Positions 16,855-25,424 of a DNA stretch of 64,000 nt are shown one piece after another. Source of the DNA: JAVVHH01 sp965276815 (lineage in GTDB: Bacteria > Pseudomonadota > Alphaproteobacteria > Acetobacterales > Acetobacteraceae); assembly GCA_965276815.1 (NCBI GenBank), contig CBDIBE010000011.1, forward strand, positions 620,001 through 684,000. The letters are read 5' to 3'. How positions within the stretch are numbered: the stretch's first letter is position 1; every line of letters begins with the position of its first letter. A model generated the notes under the pieces. It had not been told where the DNA came from. It saw only the letters and a list, made by a program, of their open reading frames with translations, and ran no database searches. A program made the translations under genes and the position numbers.

Positions 16855-16868
16855 GGCTTCCCCCTGGT

Positions 16869-17792
16869 TTAAGCCCGCTGCGGCATCCCCTGCGGCACGA
16901 TGGTACTGACGATGCTCGCGTCAAGCGCCTCATACCCGGCATAATCGATCGTCGCGTACAGCTCCGACCGCGTCTGCATCCGGTCCACCAGGTTCTGCGT
17001 CCCGCCATCCCGCTTGATCGCCGCGTAAAGCTGCTCCTGCGCCTTGTTGGCGACCCGCAAGCTGCTCACCGGCCAAATCACCATCCCATAGCCCATCGCC
17101 TCGAACTCGGCAGCAGTGAAGAACGGTGTCCGCCCAAACTCGGTCATGTTGGCCAGCAGCTTGACCCCCGGCATCCGCCGCGCAAATTCGCGGAACATCT
17201 CCGCATCGTTCAGCGCCTCCGGAAAGATCGCGTCCGCACCGGCCTGCAGATAAAGCTCCGCCCGCGCCACCGCTCCATCCATCCCCTCGCTCGCCGCCGC
17301 ATCGGTCCGCGCGATGATATGCAGGTGCCGCCGCGCCTTGCGCGCCGCCGCCACCTTCGCCGCCATGTCACGGGCGTCGGCCAGCTTCTTGTCGTTCAAA
17401 TGACCGCACTTCTTCGGCAGCAGCTGGTCCTCGATATGCACCGCCGCCGCACCCGCATCCTCGAAGGCGCGGACCATGTTCATCACGTTCAGCGCCTCCC
17501 CATACCCGGTGTCGCCGTCCACCAGCACCGGCAGCGCGCTCGCCCGCGCGACCTGGCGGACAAAGAAGCACACCTCGTCCACCGTGATCATGCCCAGGTC
17601 CGGCAGCCCCATGCTGGCCGTCATCGCCGCCCCCGAGAGATACACCGCCGCGAACCCGGCCGACTTGGCCTGCAGCGCCGCCATTCCGTTATGCGCCCCA
17701 GGGATCTGCAAGATCCGATCCCGCTGCAACAGCTTGCGGAACCGCTCGCCCGCTGGTTCGGTCGGGGTATCGGCGGCAATCAGGTAAGACAT
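16869..17792 (-). CDS. prpB: Isocitrate lyase/PEP mutase family protein, probably methylisocitrate lyase
   Basis: The 307-residue protein has the isocitrate lyase superfamily catalytic loop KKCGH (with the active cysteine) near residue 126, preceded by VDGDTGYG for metal binding and followed by IIARTDA. The size and loop match 2-methylisocitrate lyase, which yields pyruvate and succinate in propionate breakdown. No prpC or prpD is in the window, so a related 2,3-dimethylmalate or oxaloacetate lyase role is possible. It is the first gene of a minus-strand operon with DUF1330, HDAC-like and DUF192 genes. Confidence 0.78.
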   Translation of the reverse strand: MSYLIAADTPTEPAGERFRKLLQRDRILQIPGAHNGMAALQAKSAGFAAVYLSGAAMTASMGLPDLGMITVDEVCFFVRQVARASALPVLVDGDTGYGEALNVMNMVRAFEDAGAAAVHIEDQLLPKKCGHLNDKKLADARDMAAKVAAARKARRHLHIIARTDAAASEGMDGAVARAELYLQAGADAIFPEALNDAEMFREFARRMPGVKLLANMTEFGRTPFFTAAEFEAMGYGMVIWPVSSLRVANKAQEQLYAAIKRDGGTQNLVDRMQTRSELYATIDYAGYEALDASIVSTIVPQGMPQRA

Positions 17793-17808
17793 TCGGGCTT
17801 TCCTCTAT

Positions 17809-17859
17809 GTGCAACTGGCCTGTCGGCTCCGCTTTATCAAATGGGGCCGTCGGTTGCAC
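17809..17859. promoter_or_regulatory. Widely spaced inverted repeat between divergent prpB and coxG
   Basis: GTGCAAC (17809-17815) and its exact complement GTTGCAC (17853-17859) flank the centre of the 116-base divergent gap. A TTGCA-containing pair in this position could bind one regulator controlling both directions. Evidence is symmetry and location only. Confidence 0.35.
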
Positions 17860-17908
17860 CACGCCAGGCCGCCCTCTAAACGTGCACGCACCGAATGGAG
17901 TCCCCTGA

Positions 17909-18580
17909 ATGGATATGACCGGCGAGCGGCGGATCCCCGCCCCGCAGCAGAAGGTTTGGACTGCGCTGAACGACACCGAGACGCTCAAGCGCTGTATCCC
18001 CGGTTGCGAAAGCCTGGAGCGGACCAGCGAGAATGAGATGAAGGCCACCGCCGCGGTCAAGATCGGCCCGATCGGCGCCCGCTTCACCGGCAAGGTGCAG
18101 CTCACCGACCTTAACCCGCCGACCTCCTACCGCATCAGCGGCGAGGGCCAGGGCGGCGTCGCCGGGTTCGCCAAGGGCGGCGCCGACGTGCACCTCGCCG
18201 AAGAAGGCGAGTTCACCCTGCTCAAATACGACGTCAAGGCGCAAGTCGGCGGCAAGATCGCCCAGCTCGGCGCCCGCCTGATCGACGCCACCGCCAAGCA
18301 GATGGCCGACGCCTTCTTCGACCGCTTCACCGCCGAGGTCGCCGCCCCGGCCCCGGTCGCCGCCGACGGCCTCGCCGGCGTGGCCGCCACCCTGACCGGC
18401 GACGCCGAAAGCGTCACCCGCCCCGCCAGCACCCCCGTGGCCCCCTCGCCGGCCGCAAAACTCAGCATCTGGAACATGATCCCGAAGGAGCCGTTCGGCT
18501 ATCCGCGCGTCGCGGTCATTGGCACCCTCATTTGGCTCGTCATCTTCGTGCTGATCTTCAAGGGGTATGTGCTTGGCTGA
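17909..18580 (+). CDS. coxG: CoxG/SRPBCC family carbon monoxide dehydrogenase subunit G-like protein
   Basis: The SRPBCC fold spans about residues 1-150 (MDMTGERRIPAPQQKVW, then CIPGCESLE, ARFTGKV and YRISGEGQGGVAGFAKG). A flexible Pro/Ala linker and one C-terminal membrane helix (about 195-220) follow. In Oligotropha, CoxG anchors the CO dehydrogenase to the membrane. The 3' end overlaps the MoxR ATPase gene by 14 bases. It opens a run of molybdenum-hydroxylase accessory genes, so its partner may be any CoxLMS-type hydroxylase. Confidence 0.88.
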   Translation: MDMTGERRIPAPQQKVWTALNDTETLKRCIPGCESLERTSENEMKATAAVKIGPIGARFTGKVQLTDLNPPTSYRISGEGQGGVAGFAKGGADVHLAEEGEFTLLKYDVKAQVGGKIAQLGARLIDATAKQMADAFFDRFTAEVAAPAPVAADGLAGVAATLTGDAESVTRPASTPVAPSPAAKLSIWNMIPKEPFGYPRVAVIGTLIWLVIFVLIFKGYVLG

Positions 18581-19493
18581 GCCGGAACTGCCTTCCCCAA
18601 AACTACCCGCGAGCGTCGCCGCCACCGCCGATCTGCTCGCGCGCGGCGGCTATATCGCCGACCCGTCGCTCGCAACCACCGTGCACCTAGCGCTTGCCAT
18701 GCGCCGCCCGCTCTTCCTTGAGGGCGAGCCCGGCACTGGCAAGACCGAGATCGCCAAGGTGCTGGCCGCCGGTCTCGGCCGGCGGCTGGTCCGGCTGCAA
18801 TGCTATGACGGCATGGACCTCTCGGCCGCGGCGTACGAATGGGACTACGCCAAGCAGCTCATGACCATCCGCCTCGCCGAGGCCACCGGCGACCGCAACC
18901 TCGAACGCCTGCAGGAGGACATTTTCTCCCGCCAATACCTGCAAGCACGGCCGCTGCTCTCCGCCATCGACCCCGACCTCCCGCCCGCCGTCCTCCTGAT
19001 CGACGAGCTCGACCGCGCCGACGAGCCGTTCGAGGCCTTCCTGCTCGAACTCCTCGCCGACTACCAGATCACCGTCCCCGAATACGGCACCGTGAAGGCC
19101 AAAAGTCCGCCCGTGGTGGTCCTGACCAGCAATCGCACCCGCGAGGTGCACGACGCGATCCGCCGCCGCTGCCTCTACCAATGGGTCGACTACCCGACCG
19201 CCGCGCGCGAGCGCGCCATCCTCGCCGCCAAAGGCCCCGGCCTGCCCGCGCGCCTCTCCGCCGAAATCGTCGCCTTCGTCCAGCGCCTGCGCTCGATGGA
19301 CCTCTTCAAGCTCCCCGGCGTCGCCGAGACCATCGACTGGGCCGGCGCCCTGCAACACCTCGACCAGCACGAGCTCGACCCGGCCGCCGTCGACCAAACC
19401 CTCGGCGTCCTCCTAAAATACCAGGACGACATCGCCCGCGTCCGCGGCGCCGAAGCCGCCCGGCTCCTCGACGAGGCAAAGGCCGCCGCGTGA
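18567..19493 (+). CDS. coxD: CoxD-like MoxR family AAA+ ATPase
   Basis: The 308-residue AAA+ protein has Walker A GEPGTGKTE near residue 53, Walker B VLLIDELDRAD near residue 144, and sensor 1 VVVLTSNRTRE near residue 182. MoxR-type CoxD helps insert sulfur and copper into, or otherwise mature, the [CuSMoO2] centre of CO dehydrogenase and related enzymes, working with a von Willebrand factor A partner. That partner, CoxE, is encoded next with a GTGA overlap. Confidence 0.9.
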   Translation: MCLAEPELPSPKLPASVAATADLLARGGYIADPSLATTVHLALAMRRPLFLEGEPGTGKTEIAKVLAAGLGRRLVRLQCYDGMDLSAAAYEWDYAKQLMTIRLAEATGDRNLERLQEDIFSRQYLQARPLLSAIDPDLPPAVLLIDELDRADEPFEAFLLELLADYQITVPEYGTVKAKSPPVVVLTSNRTREVHDAIRRRCLYQWVDYPTAARERAILAAKGPGLPARLSAEIVAFVQRLRSMDLFKLPGVAETIDWAGALQHLDQHELDPAAVDQTLGVLLKYQDDIARVRGAEAARLLDEAKAAA

Positions 19494-20755
19494 TCCCTCC
19501 CCACCCCCGCCAAAAGCCCTCTCCCGCCGGAAGAGGGTTGGGTGAGGGTCTTCCCGCGAACCCTCACCCCCCCGGCGCCCTAGCCGCCAACGTCATGCAC
19601 TTCGCCCGCATGCTCCGCCGCGCCGGCCTGCCCGTGGGCCTGCAAGCCACGATCGGCGCCGCCCAGGCACTGACCCTCATCGACATCGGCGAGCGCGAGC
19701 AGGCCCGCGCCGCGCTCCGCGCCGTCATGATCCGCCGCCACGAACACCAAGACATCTTCGACCAGGCCTTCGCCCTGTTCTGGCGTGACCCGGCCGCCGC
19801 CCAGCAAGCGGCCGCCCTCGCCCTGCTCAGCAACAAGGTCCAGCAGAACCAAAAACCCGCCCCCGGCGCCCGCCGGGTCGCCGAAGCCATGGCCACTCCC
19901 CGCCAAGCCCGTCCTCGCGACGAGGACCAGCTCCCCGAATTCGACGCCGTCATGACGGTCAGCGAGCGCGAGCAGCTGCAGACCATGGATTTCGAGCAGA
20001 TGAGCGCCGAGCAGATCGCCAACGCCAAGGCCGAAATCCGCCGCCTGCGTCTCCCGCTCGACCTACGCCGCACCCGCCGCCTGCGCCCCGATCAGCGCGG
20101 CCCCCGCATCGACCTCGGCGCCACGCTGCGCCGCAGCCTGCGCCGCGGCGGCGAGATCACCACCCTCGCCCGCGCCCGCCGCGTCGTCCGCCCGCCGCCC
20201 CTCGTCGTGCTCTGCGACATCTCCGGCTCCATGGCCCGCTACGCCCAGCTCCTGCTGCATTTCCTGCACGCCGTCGCCAATGACCGCGACCGCGTCAGCG
20301 TCTTCCTGTTCGGCACCCGCCTCTCCAACATCACCCGCCAGCTCAAACACCGCGACGCCGAAGTCGCCTTCCAAATGATCGCCCACGCCGTGCCCGATTG
20401 GTCCGGCGGAACCCGCATCGGCGAGGCGCTGGCCGAATTCAACCGCCACTGGGCCAAGCGCGTCCTCGCTCAGGGCGCCGTCGTCCTGCTGGTCACCGAC
20501 GGGCTCGACCGTGACGGCGCCGCAGGGCTGGCCGAGAATATGGATAGGCTGCACCGCTCCTGCCGCAGGCTGATTTGGCTGAACCCCTTGTTGCGCTGGG
20601 AGGGGTTCCAGCCCAAATCACAGGGCATCAGGGCCATGCTGCCTTACGTGGACGAGTTCCGCACCGTCCACAGCCTCGACAGCCTGCGCAGCCTGATCGA
20701 TCTGCTGTCCCGCCCAGCGCCCGCGCGCGGCGGCGACCCATGGAGGACCACATGA
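19490..20755 (+). CDS. coxE: CoxE-like VWA domain protein
   Basis: The conserved part begins LAANVMHFARMLRRAGLP, and a VWA domain with MIDAS motif DISGSMARY near residue 243 and TDGLDRDG near residue 337 follows. CoxE pairs with the MoxR ATPase CoxD in metal-centre maturation. The GTG at 19490 overlaps the coxD stop and gives 421 residues. Between residues 7 and 28 the frame runs through a dispersed GC-rich palindromic repeat encoding a Pro/Gly-rich stretch, apparently an in-frame insertion. An ATG at 19594 is an alternative start that would leave the repeat untranslated. Confidence 0.85.
   Translation: MIPPHPRQKPSPAGRGLGEGLPANPHPPGALAANVMHFARMLRRAGLPVGLQATIGAAQALTLIDIGEREQARAALRAVMIRRHEHQDIFDQAFALFWRDPAAAQQAAALALLSNKVQQNQKPAPGARRVAEAMATPRQARPRDEDQLPEFDAVMTVSEREQLQTMDFEQMSAEQIANAKAEIRRLRLPLDLRRTRRLRPDQRGPRIDLGATLRRSLRRGGEITTLARARRVVRPPPLVVLCDISGSMARYAQLLLHFLHAVANDRDRVSVFLFGTRLSNITRQLKHRDAEVAFQMIAHAVPDWSGGTRIGEALAEFNRHWAKRVLAQGAVVLLVTDGLDRDGAAGLAENMDRLHRSCRRLIWLNPLLRWEGFQPKSQGIRAMLPYVDEFRTVHSLDSLRSLIDLLSRPAPARGGDPWRTT
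19517..19569 (+). repeat. Palindromic repeat inside the coxE 5' region
   Basis: Two nested hairpin units: CCCTCT (19517-19522) with AGAGGG (19532-19537), and GGGTGAGGG (19540-19548) with CCCTCACCC (19561-19569). The CTCTCCC...GGGTGAGGG pattern resembles the intergenic element at 29729-29788 and a repeat type common in high-GC proteobacteria. Confidence 0.55.
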
Positions 20756-21072
20756 GCGAGGCTGAAGACGTGCTGGGCACTGCCGCCACTTGGCTGGCGG
20801 CCGGCGAGAAGGTGGCGATCGCCACCGTCACCGAAACCTGGGGCAGCTCGCCGCGCCCCGCCGGCAGCCAGATGGCCGTCACTGCATCCGGCCGCATGGC
20901 CGGCTCGGTCAGCGGCGGCTGCATAGAGGGCGCGGTCGCCGATGTCGCCAAGCAGACGATGCAGACCGGCATCCCGCAACTGCTCGATTTCGGCGTGACC
21001 GACGAGCGCGCCTGGGAGGTCGGCCTGGCCTGCGGCGGCAAGCTGAAAGTCTTCGTGGAACGGCTGGGATGA
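20752..21072 (+). CDS. XdhC/CoxI family protein, N-terminal domain protein
   Basis: The 106-residue protein matches the small XdhC/CoxI domain: VAIATVTETWGSSPRPAGSQM, SGGCIEGAVA and the cysteine-containing VGLACGG. XdhC proteins bind molybdenum cofactor, promote its sulfuration and deliver it to molybdenum hydroxylases. Here the domain is encoded separately from the Rossmann part, which follows with an ATGA overlap. The ATG at 20752 itself overlaps the coxE stop. Confidence 0.88.
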   Translation: MSEAEDVLGTAATWLAAGEKVAIATVTETWGSSPRPAGSQMAVTASGRMAGSVSGGCIEGAVADVAKQTMQTGIPQLLDFGVTDERAWEVGLACGGKLKVFVERLG

Positions 21073-21743
21073 CCCCAGACCTTCTGACCCGGCTTGAACA
21101 GGCCCGAGCCGGCAAGCGCCCCGTCGTGCTCGCCACGCGCCTGCCCGGCGGCGAGCAGCGCCTCCTCCCAGACGACGACGCCCCACCCGAGATCGCCCAA
21201 GCCGCCGCCAAGGCGCTCAAAGACGACCGCAGCGCTACCGTCGAAGCCTCCGGCGAAACCTGGTTCCTGCATGCCTACAACCCCCCGCTCCGCCTCGTCG
21301 TGGTCGGCGCCGTGCACATCGCCCAGGCCCTGGTCCCGATGGCCGCTCGCCTCGGCTACGGCGTGACTGTCGTCGACCCTCGCCGCGCCTTCGCCTCCAC
21401 CGAGCGCTTCCCCGGAGTGGAAGTCAGCACCGACTGGCCCGACGAAGCCATCGACGCGCTGCACCCCGACAGCCGCACTGCCGTCGTCACCCTCACCCAC
21501 GACCCCAAGCTCGACGACCCGGCGCTCGACCGCGCCCTGAAATCCCAATCTTTCTACATCGGCGCCCTCGGCTCGCGCCGCACCCACGCCCGCCGTCTCG
21601 ACCGCCTGCGCGAGCTCGGCCACACCAACCAGGAGATGTCGCGCATCCACGGCCCCATCGGCCTCAACATCGGCGCCGTCACCGCGCCGGAAATCGCCCT
21701 CTCCGTCCTCGCCCAGCTCGTCGCCGTCAGGCGCGGACCATGA
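21069..21743 (+). CDS. XdhC Rossmann-domain protein
   Basis: The 224-residue protein corresponds to the XdhC C-terminal Rossmann domain: LRLVVVGAVHIAQALVPMA near residue 78, VVDPRRAFA near residue 103, TLTHDPKLDD and the conserved YIGALGSRRTHARR. It is expected to work with the preceding CoxI-domain protein in cofactor insertion. The glycine-rich loop reads GAVHIAQAL rather than the usual GxGH, a common XdhC variation. Its final codons and stop lie in the first unit of a 24-base tandem repeat. Confidence 0.88.
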   Translation: MTPDLLTRLEQARAGKRPVVLATRLPGGEQRLLPDDDAPPEIAQAAAKALKDDRSATVEASGETWFLHAYNPPLRLVVVGAVHIAQALVPMAARLGYGVTVVDPRRAFASTERFPGVEVSTDWPDEAIDALHPDSRTAVVTLTHDPKLDDPALDRALKSQSFYIGALGSRRTHARRLDRLRELGHTNQEMSRIHGPIGLNIGAVTAPEIALSVLAQLVAVRRGP

Positions 21744-21820
21744 TTCTTCGTCAGGCGCGGACCATGATTCTTCGTCAGGCGCGGACCATGATTTTGGTCC
21801 GGCGCGGGCCATGATCTTCG
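21726..21820 (+). repeat. 24-base tandem repeat spanning a stop codon and a start codon
   Basis: Four head-to-tail copies of a unit beginning GTCAGGCGCGGACCATGATT occur at 21726, 21750, 21774 and 21797, the last diverged. Copy 1 contains the XdhC TGA stop and copy 4 contains the ATG of the next gene. Each copy carries a CCATGAT start-like site. Confidence 0.85.
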
Positions 21821-23451
21821 GCCACACCGCGCTCGAAGACGCCGAAGGCGCGGTGCTGGCGCACACCCAGCGCCTCCCCGGCCGCGTGCTGAAGAAAGGC
21901 GCCGTCCTCGACGCCGACGCCATCGCCGCGCTCCGTTCATCCGGCAAGGCCAGCGTCATCGCCGCCCGCCTCGAACCCGGCGACGTCTCCGAGGACGAAG
22001 CCGCCCGTCGCCTGGCCGAAGCCTTGGTCTCCCCCGGCCTGGTCCGCAGCGGCGCCGGCACCGGAAGGGTGAACCTCGCCGCCGAAACGCCAGGCCTGCT
22101 CCGCGTCGAAGCCTCAATCGTCGACGCCATCAACGCCGTCGACGAATCGCTCACCGTCGGCACGCTGCCCGACTACGCCCCGGTCGCCGCGCGCGAGATG
22201 ATCGCCACCATCAAGGTGATCCCGTTTGCCGTGCCCGGCGCCGTGCTCGCCCAGGCCGAAGCCGCGATCACCCAACCCGCGCTGCGCCTGCACCCGTTCC
22301 GCGCGCTCACGGTCGGCCTGGTGATGACCACCCTGCCCGGCCTCAAGCCCAGCATCCTCGCCGGCACCGCCGAAGCCACCGCCGCCCGCGTCACCGGGCT
22401 GACCGGCGCCATGCTGCCCCCGCTCGAATGCGCCCACGAAGCCGGCCCGATCGCCGAAGCGTTGTGCAAGCTGATGGCGCAAGGCGCCGACATCCTGCTC
22501 GTCGCCGGCGCCAGCGCCGTCGTCGACCGCCGCGATGTCGGCCCGGCCGGCATCGTCCAAGCCGGCGGCGAGATCCTGCATTTCGGCATGCCGGTCGATC
22601 CCGGCAACCTGATCTGCCTCGGCCGCATCGGCGCCCGCCCCGCCCTCGTCCTGCCCGGCTGCGCCCGCAGCCCGAAGCTCAACGGCATCGACTGGGTCCT
22701 CGCCCGCCTCTTCGCCGGCGTGCCCGTCGACGGCCCGGCCATCGCCCGCATGGGCGTCGGCGGCCTACTGAAAGACGTCGCCGCCCGCCCGCTCCCCCGC
22801 GCCAAGGCCACCGAGCCCGCCCGCCCCGGCAACCGCGCCGCCATCGCCGGCATCGTCCTCGCCGCCGGCCAATCCAGCCGCATGGCGCCGCACAACAAGC
22901 TTCTGGTGCCTGACCGCGCGGGCAAGCCGATGGTCGCCCGCGTCGTCGACAACCTCCTCTCCAGCGCCGCCCGCCCGGTCCTCGTCGTCGTCGGCCACCG
23001 CGGCGACGAGGTGACACAGGCGCTTGGCGGCCGGCCGGTGCAGATCGTGACCGCTCCCGACTACGCCGCCGGGCTCTCGGCGAGCCTCAAGGCCGGGATA
23101 GCAGCGGTCCCGGCCGAAGCGACGGGCGTAGTCGTGTGCCTCGGCGACATGCCGCTGGTGACCGGACGCATGATCGACCGGCTAATCGAGAGCTACGACG
23201 CCGACGAGGGCCGGCTCATCGTCGCGCCCACCGGTCACGGCAAGCTCGGCAACCCCGTCCTTTGGGACCGCCGGTTTTTTGCCGACATCATGGGCCTCTC
23301 CGGCGATATGGGCGCGCGCAAGCTGCTCGAACGGCACGCGGAGAGCGTGGTCATGGTCGAGTCGGGCGACCCGGTGTTGCGGGATTTCGACACCGTCGAG
23401 TCGTTGGCGGAATTGCCAGAGCATATGCGTCCGATCATGGAGCCCTTGTAA
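21811..23451 (+). CDS. MoeA-like/MobA-like fusion, molybdenum cofactor cytidylyltransferase
   Basis: The 546-residue two-domain protein starts with a MoeA/MogA-like molybdopterin-binding region (about residues 1-330, with VVDRRDVGPAGIVQAGGE). A MobA/MocA-type nucleotidyltransferase follows (about 345-540) with the signature GIVLAAGQSSRMAPHNKLL and CLGDMPLV. Such fusions make the cytidine dinucleotide form of the cofactor used by xanthine-oxidase-family hydroxylases, fitting the cox/xdhC genes upstream. The ATG lies in the last unit of a tandem repeat that begins in the preceding gene. Confidence 0.87.
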   Translation: MIFGHTALEDAEGAVLAHTQRLPGRVLKKGAVLDADAIAALRSSGKASVIAARLEPGDVSEDEAARRLAEALVSPGLVRSGAGTGRVNLAAETPGLLRVEASIVDAINAVDESLTVGTLPDYAPVAAREMIATIKVIPFAVPGAVLAQAEAAITQPALRLHPFRALTVGLVMTTLPGLKPSILAGTAEATAARVTGLTGAMLPPLECAHEAGPIAEALCKLMAQGADILLVAGASAVVDRRDVGPAGIVQAGGEILHFGMPVDPGNLICLGRIGARPALVLPGCARSPKLNGIDWVLARLFAGVPVDGPAIARMGVGGLLKDVAARPLPRAKATEPARPGNRAAIAGIVLAAGQSSRMAPHNKLLVPDRAGKPMVARVVDNLLSSAARPVLVVVGHRGDEVTQALGGRPVQIVTAPDYAAGLSASLKAGIAAVPAEATGVVVCLGDMPLVTGRMIDRLIESYDADEGRLIVAPTGHGKLGNPVLWDRRFFADIMGLSGDMGARKLLERHAESVVMVESGDPVLRDFDTVESLAELPEHMRPIMEPL

Positions 23452-23707
23452 AGGCTTGCGGCCCGTTTCTGGATGGTTAGTATAACGTGCCGTGAATGAC
23501 CGCTCCGGGTGGGTAACGGACAGTCCGGTTTCAGGAAGCCGCGGCGGAATACCGGACATTGCCCGAGCCAACGCATCTTAGCCCGCTCCGGACAGGTGAC
23601 TGGCGCTGGGTCGTGATTGGGCGAGTTGGCGGACTTGGAAGCGTTCTGTCCTGAACCAAATCTCAACTTCCGCAAAGGCATCCCTCCGCTTGCTGGCCAA
23701 TTGAGGA

Positions 23708-24703
23708 ATGTTGCAATTGCACGCAGATCTACTCGACCGTCTGCTGATCACCCTAGCTGTTCGCCTGCATGCATTCTCGGTTTGCCGAATCCAGCGCGGC
23801 TGGCGCCTTGCATTCAGCCCGTTCGAGGCGATCACCATCCATTACGTGCTCCGCGGTTCCGGAAGCCTGCGGGTGGGCGAAGGGCCTTGGGTTCCGTTTG
23901 CGCAACACAGCATCATCGTCGTCCCGACGCGCCAGTCGCATGCCATGGGGGAGCCGATCGACGGTGCCGGCGAGGCGCAGGCGGCCGACCGATGCGGATT
24001 GCATGGCGATGGTCTGATCGCGTTCTGCGCCGGCGATGGCACGCCGGACACGCTTTTGGTGTGCGGCCAGATCTCAGCCTCCTACAATGGCGCGCTCGGC
24101 CTGTTCGAGTTGTTCCAGGCCCCCATAATCGGCACGTTCCCGACTGACAACATCCTGCAGCGCTCGTTCGAGTTGATGTTGGTGGAGGTGGCGCAGCCGG
24201 GCCTCGGGACACAGGCGATGACCGAGGTGCTGATGAAGCAGTGCCTGATCATCCTATTGCGCCAGCATCTGCTCGGGGGCGCAGCAGGCGCATCGCCTAT
24301 GCTCATGGCATTGCGCGAGCCGCGGCTTGCGCGTGCGGTGCTGGCAGTCCTCGAGCAGCCCGGGGCGCTCTACACGGTCGAGAGCCTCGCCTCGCTGGCC
24401 GGGATGAGCCGGGCTTCGTTCGCGGACCGCTTCTCCCTGATCTTCGACCAGGCCCCGATGGACTTCGTCCAGCGCGTCCGCCTGCGGATCGCCGCCCGGC
24501 TGCTGACAAGCACCGACCTGCCGGTCAAGGTGATCGCGGGCAGCGTTGGCTATGCCAGCCGCAGTTCGTTCAGCCGAGCCTTCGAGGCGATCTATGGTGC
24601 GGCGCCGACCGATTTTCGCAGGTCGGGCGGCCAGAATGAGGCGGAGCCGGAAAGGGTGGGGCTGCGCAGGGATCGGGCGAGTTCAGGTCTGCCGGTGTCC
24701 TGA
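23708..24703 (+). CDS. AraC family transcriptional regulator with cupin-type N-terminus
   Basis: The 331-residue protein has an N-terminal cupin sensor domain of the AraC-binding type (FSPFEAITIHYVLRGSGSL near residue 36). The C-terminal double helix-turn-helix (about 205-300) includes SLASLAGMSRASFADRF and VIAGSVGYASRSSFSRAF. These regulators usually activate nearby genes when a ligand occupies the cupin. The likely targets are the DUF4142 and esterase genes immediately downstream on the same strand. Confidence 0.88.
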   Translation: MLQLHADLLDRLLITLAVRLHAFSVCRIQRGWRLAFSPFEAITIHYVLRGSGSLRVGEGPWVPFAQHSIIVVPTRQSHAMGEPIDGAGEAQAADRCGLHGDGLIAFCAGDGTPDTLLVCGQISASYNGALGLFELFQAPIIGTFPTDNILQRSFELMLVEVAQPGLGTQAMTEVLMKQCLIILLRQHLLGGAAGASPMLMALREPRLARAVLAVLEQPGALYTVESLASLAGMSRASFADRFSLIFDQAPMDFVQRVRLRIAARLLTSTDLPVKVIAGSVGYASRSSFSRAFEAIYGAAPTDFRRSGGQNEAEPERVGLRRDRASSGLPVS

Positions 24704-24821
24704 CGTCCAGGGCAGGTGTCCCGTGATCCGAGGTGAAGCCAAGCCTGGAACCGTTGGCAGCCGTCTCCTGTTTTGATCGCCACGGCCCGCTGAAGGGGCA
24801 TGATCTCAACAGGAGGCGATT

Positions 24822-25385
24822 TTGATCACTGACCGTCGATCCATTATGGCCGGGCTCGCCCTGGTTGCCGCGAGCACCAAGCTGGCCATGGCGCAAACCA
24901 CACCTCCGGCGCCCGATCGGAGCGCCGCGCCGATGAACTTTGCCGGGATAAAGACCGCACCGCAATTCTACATGGACGTGCTTGGCCCGGCTGAGGTGTC
25001 GCTTTCCACCTCGCTCGTCGCCGTCGAGAAGGCCACGCAGAAGAATGCGCACGAGTTCGCCGGGTTCGAGCTGGGCGAGGCGATCACCGTCAATATGGTG
25101 CTGAAGGACATCGGCGCCGCGGCACCGGCCATGACCGCCGATGGTGCCGCCACGATCAAGAAGATGAAGACGTCGACCGGTGCGGCATTCGACCGCGCCT
25201 ACATCGCGTTTCAACTGGAGAACCACGAATTCTTGCGCGACCTCGCTGACGCCTACCTGCACAACTCGGCCGGGGCCACCGACCCGCTGGAGAAGCAGGG
25301 CCGTCACTTGGCCATGCTGATGCTGGCGGTATTCAAGGAGCACGTGGCGATCTGCAAGCGGATCAACGGCGAGCTTACAGCCTAA
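24822..25385 (+). CDS. DUF4142 family exported protein, TTG start
   Basis: The 187-residue protein has a Tat-like leader (DRRSIMAGLALVAAS) and a four-helix DUF4142 body with pairs of conserved His such as AIAxxxH-type FQLENHEFLRD. Family members are periplasmic proteins of unknown function. The start is decided by AGGAGG at 24811-24816, five bases before a TTG at 24822; the first ATG is 24 bases further in and would cut off the arginine pair. It precedes the esterase gene by about 40 bases and probably shares its transcript. Confidence 0.78.
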   Translation: MITDRRSIMAGLALVAASTKLAMAQTTPPAPDRSAAPMNFAGIKTAPQFYMDVLGPAEVSLSTSLVAVEKATQKNAHEFAGFELGEAITVNMVLKDIGAAAPAMTADGAATIKKMKTSTGAAFDRAYIAFQLENHEFLRDLADAYLHNSAGATDPLEKQGRHLAMLMLAVFKEHVAICKRINGELTA

Positions 25386-25424
25386 TCTGCTTTTTCCGCG
25401 TCCATTTCTCTCGATGTGAGACAC

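Noticed and set aside
23452..23707. Transposon remnant between the Mo-cofactor gene and the AraC gene
   Set aside because: The stretch is somewhat AT-richer but shows no inverted repeats or transposase fragment; it most likely holds the AraC promoter.
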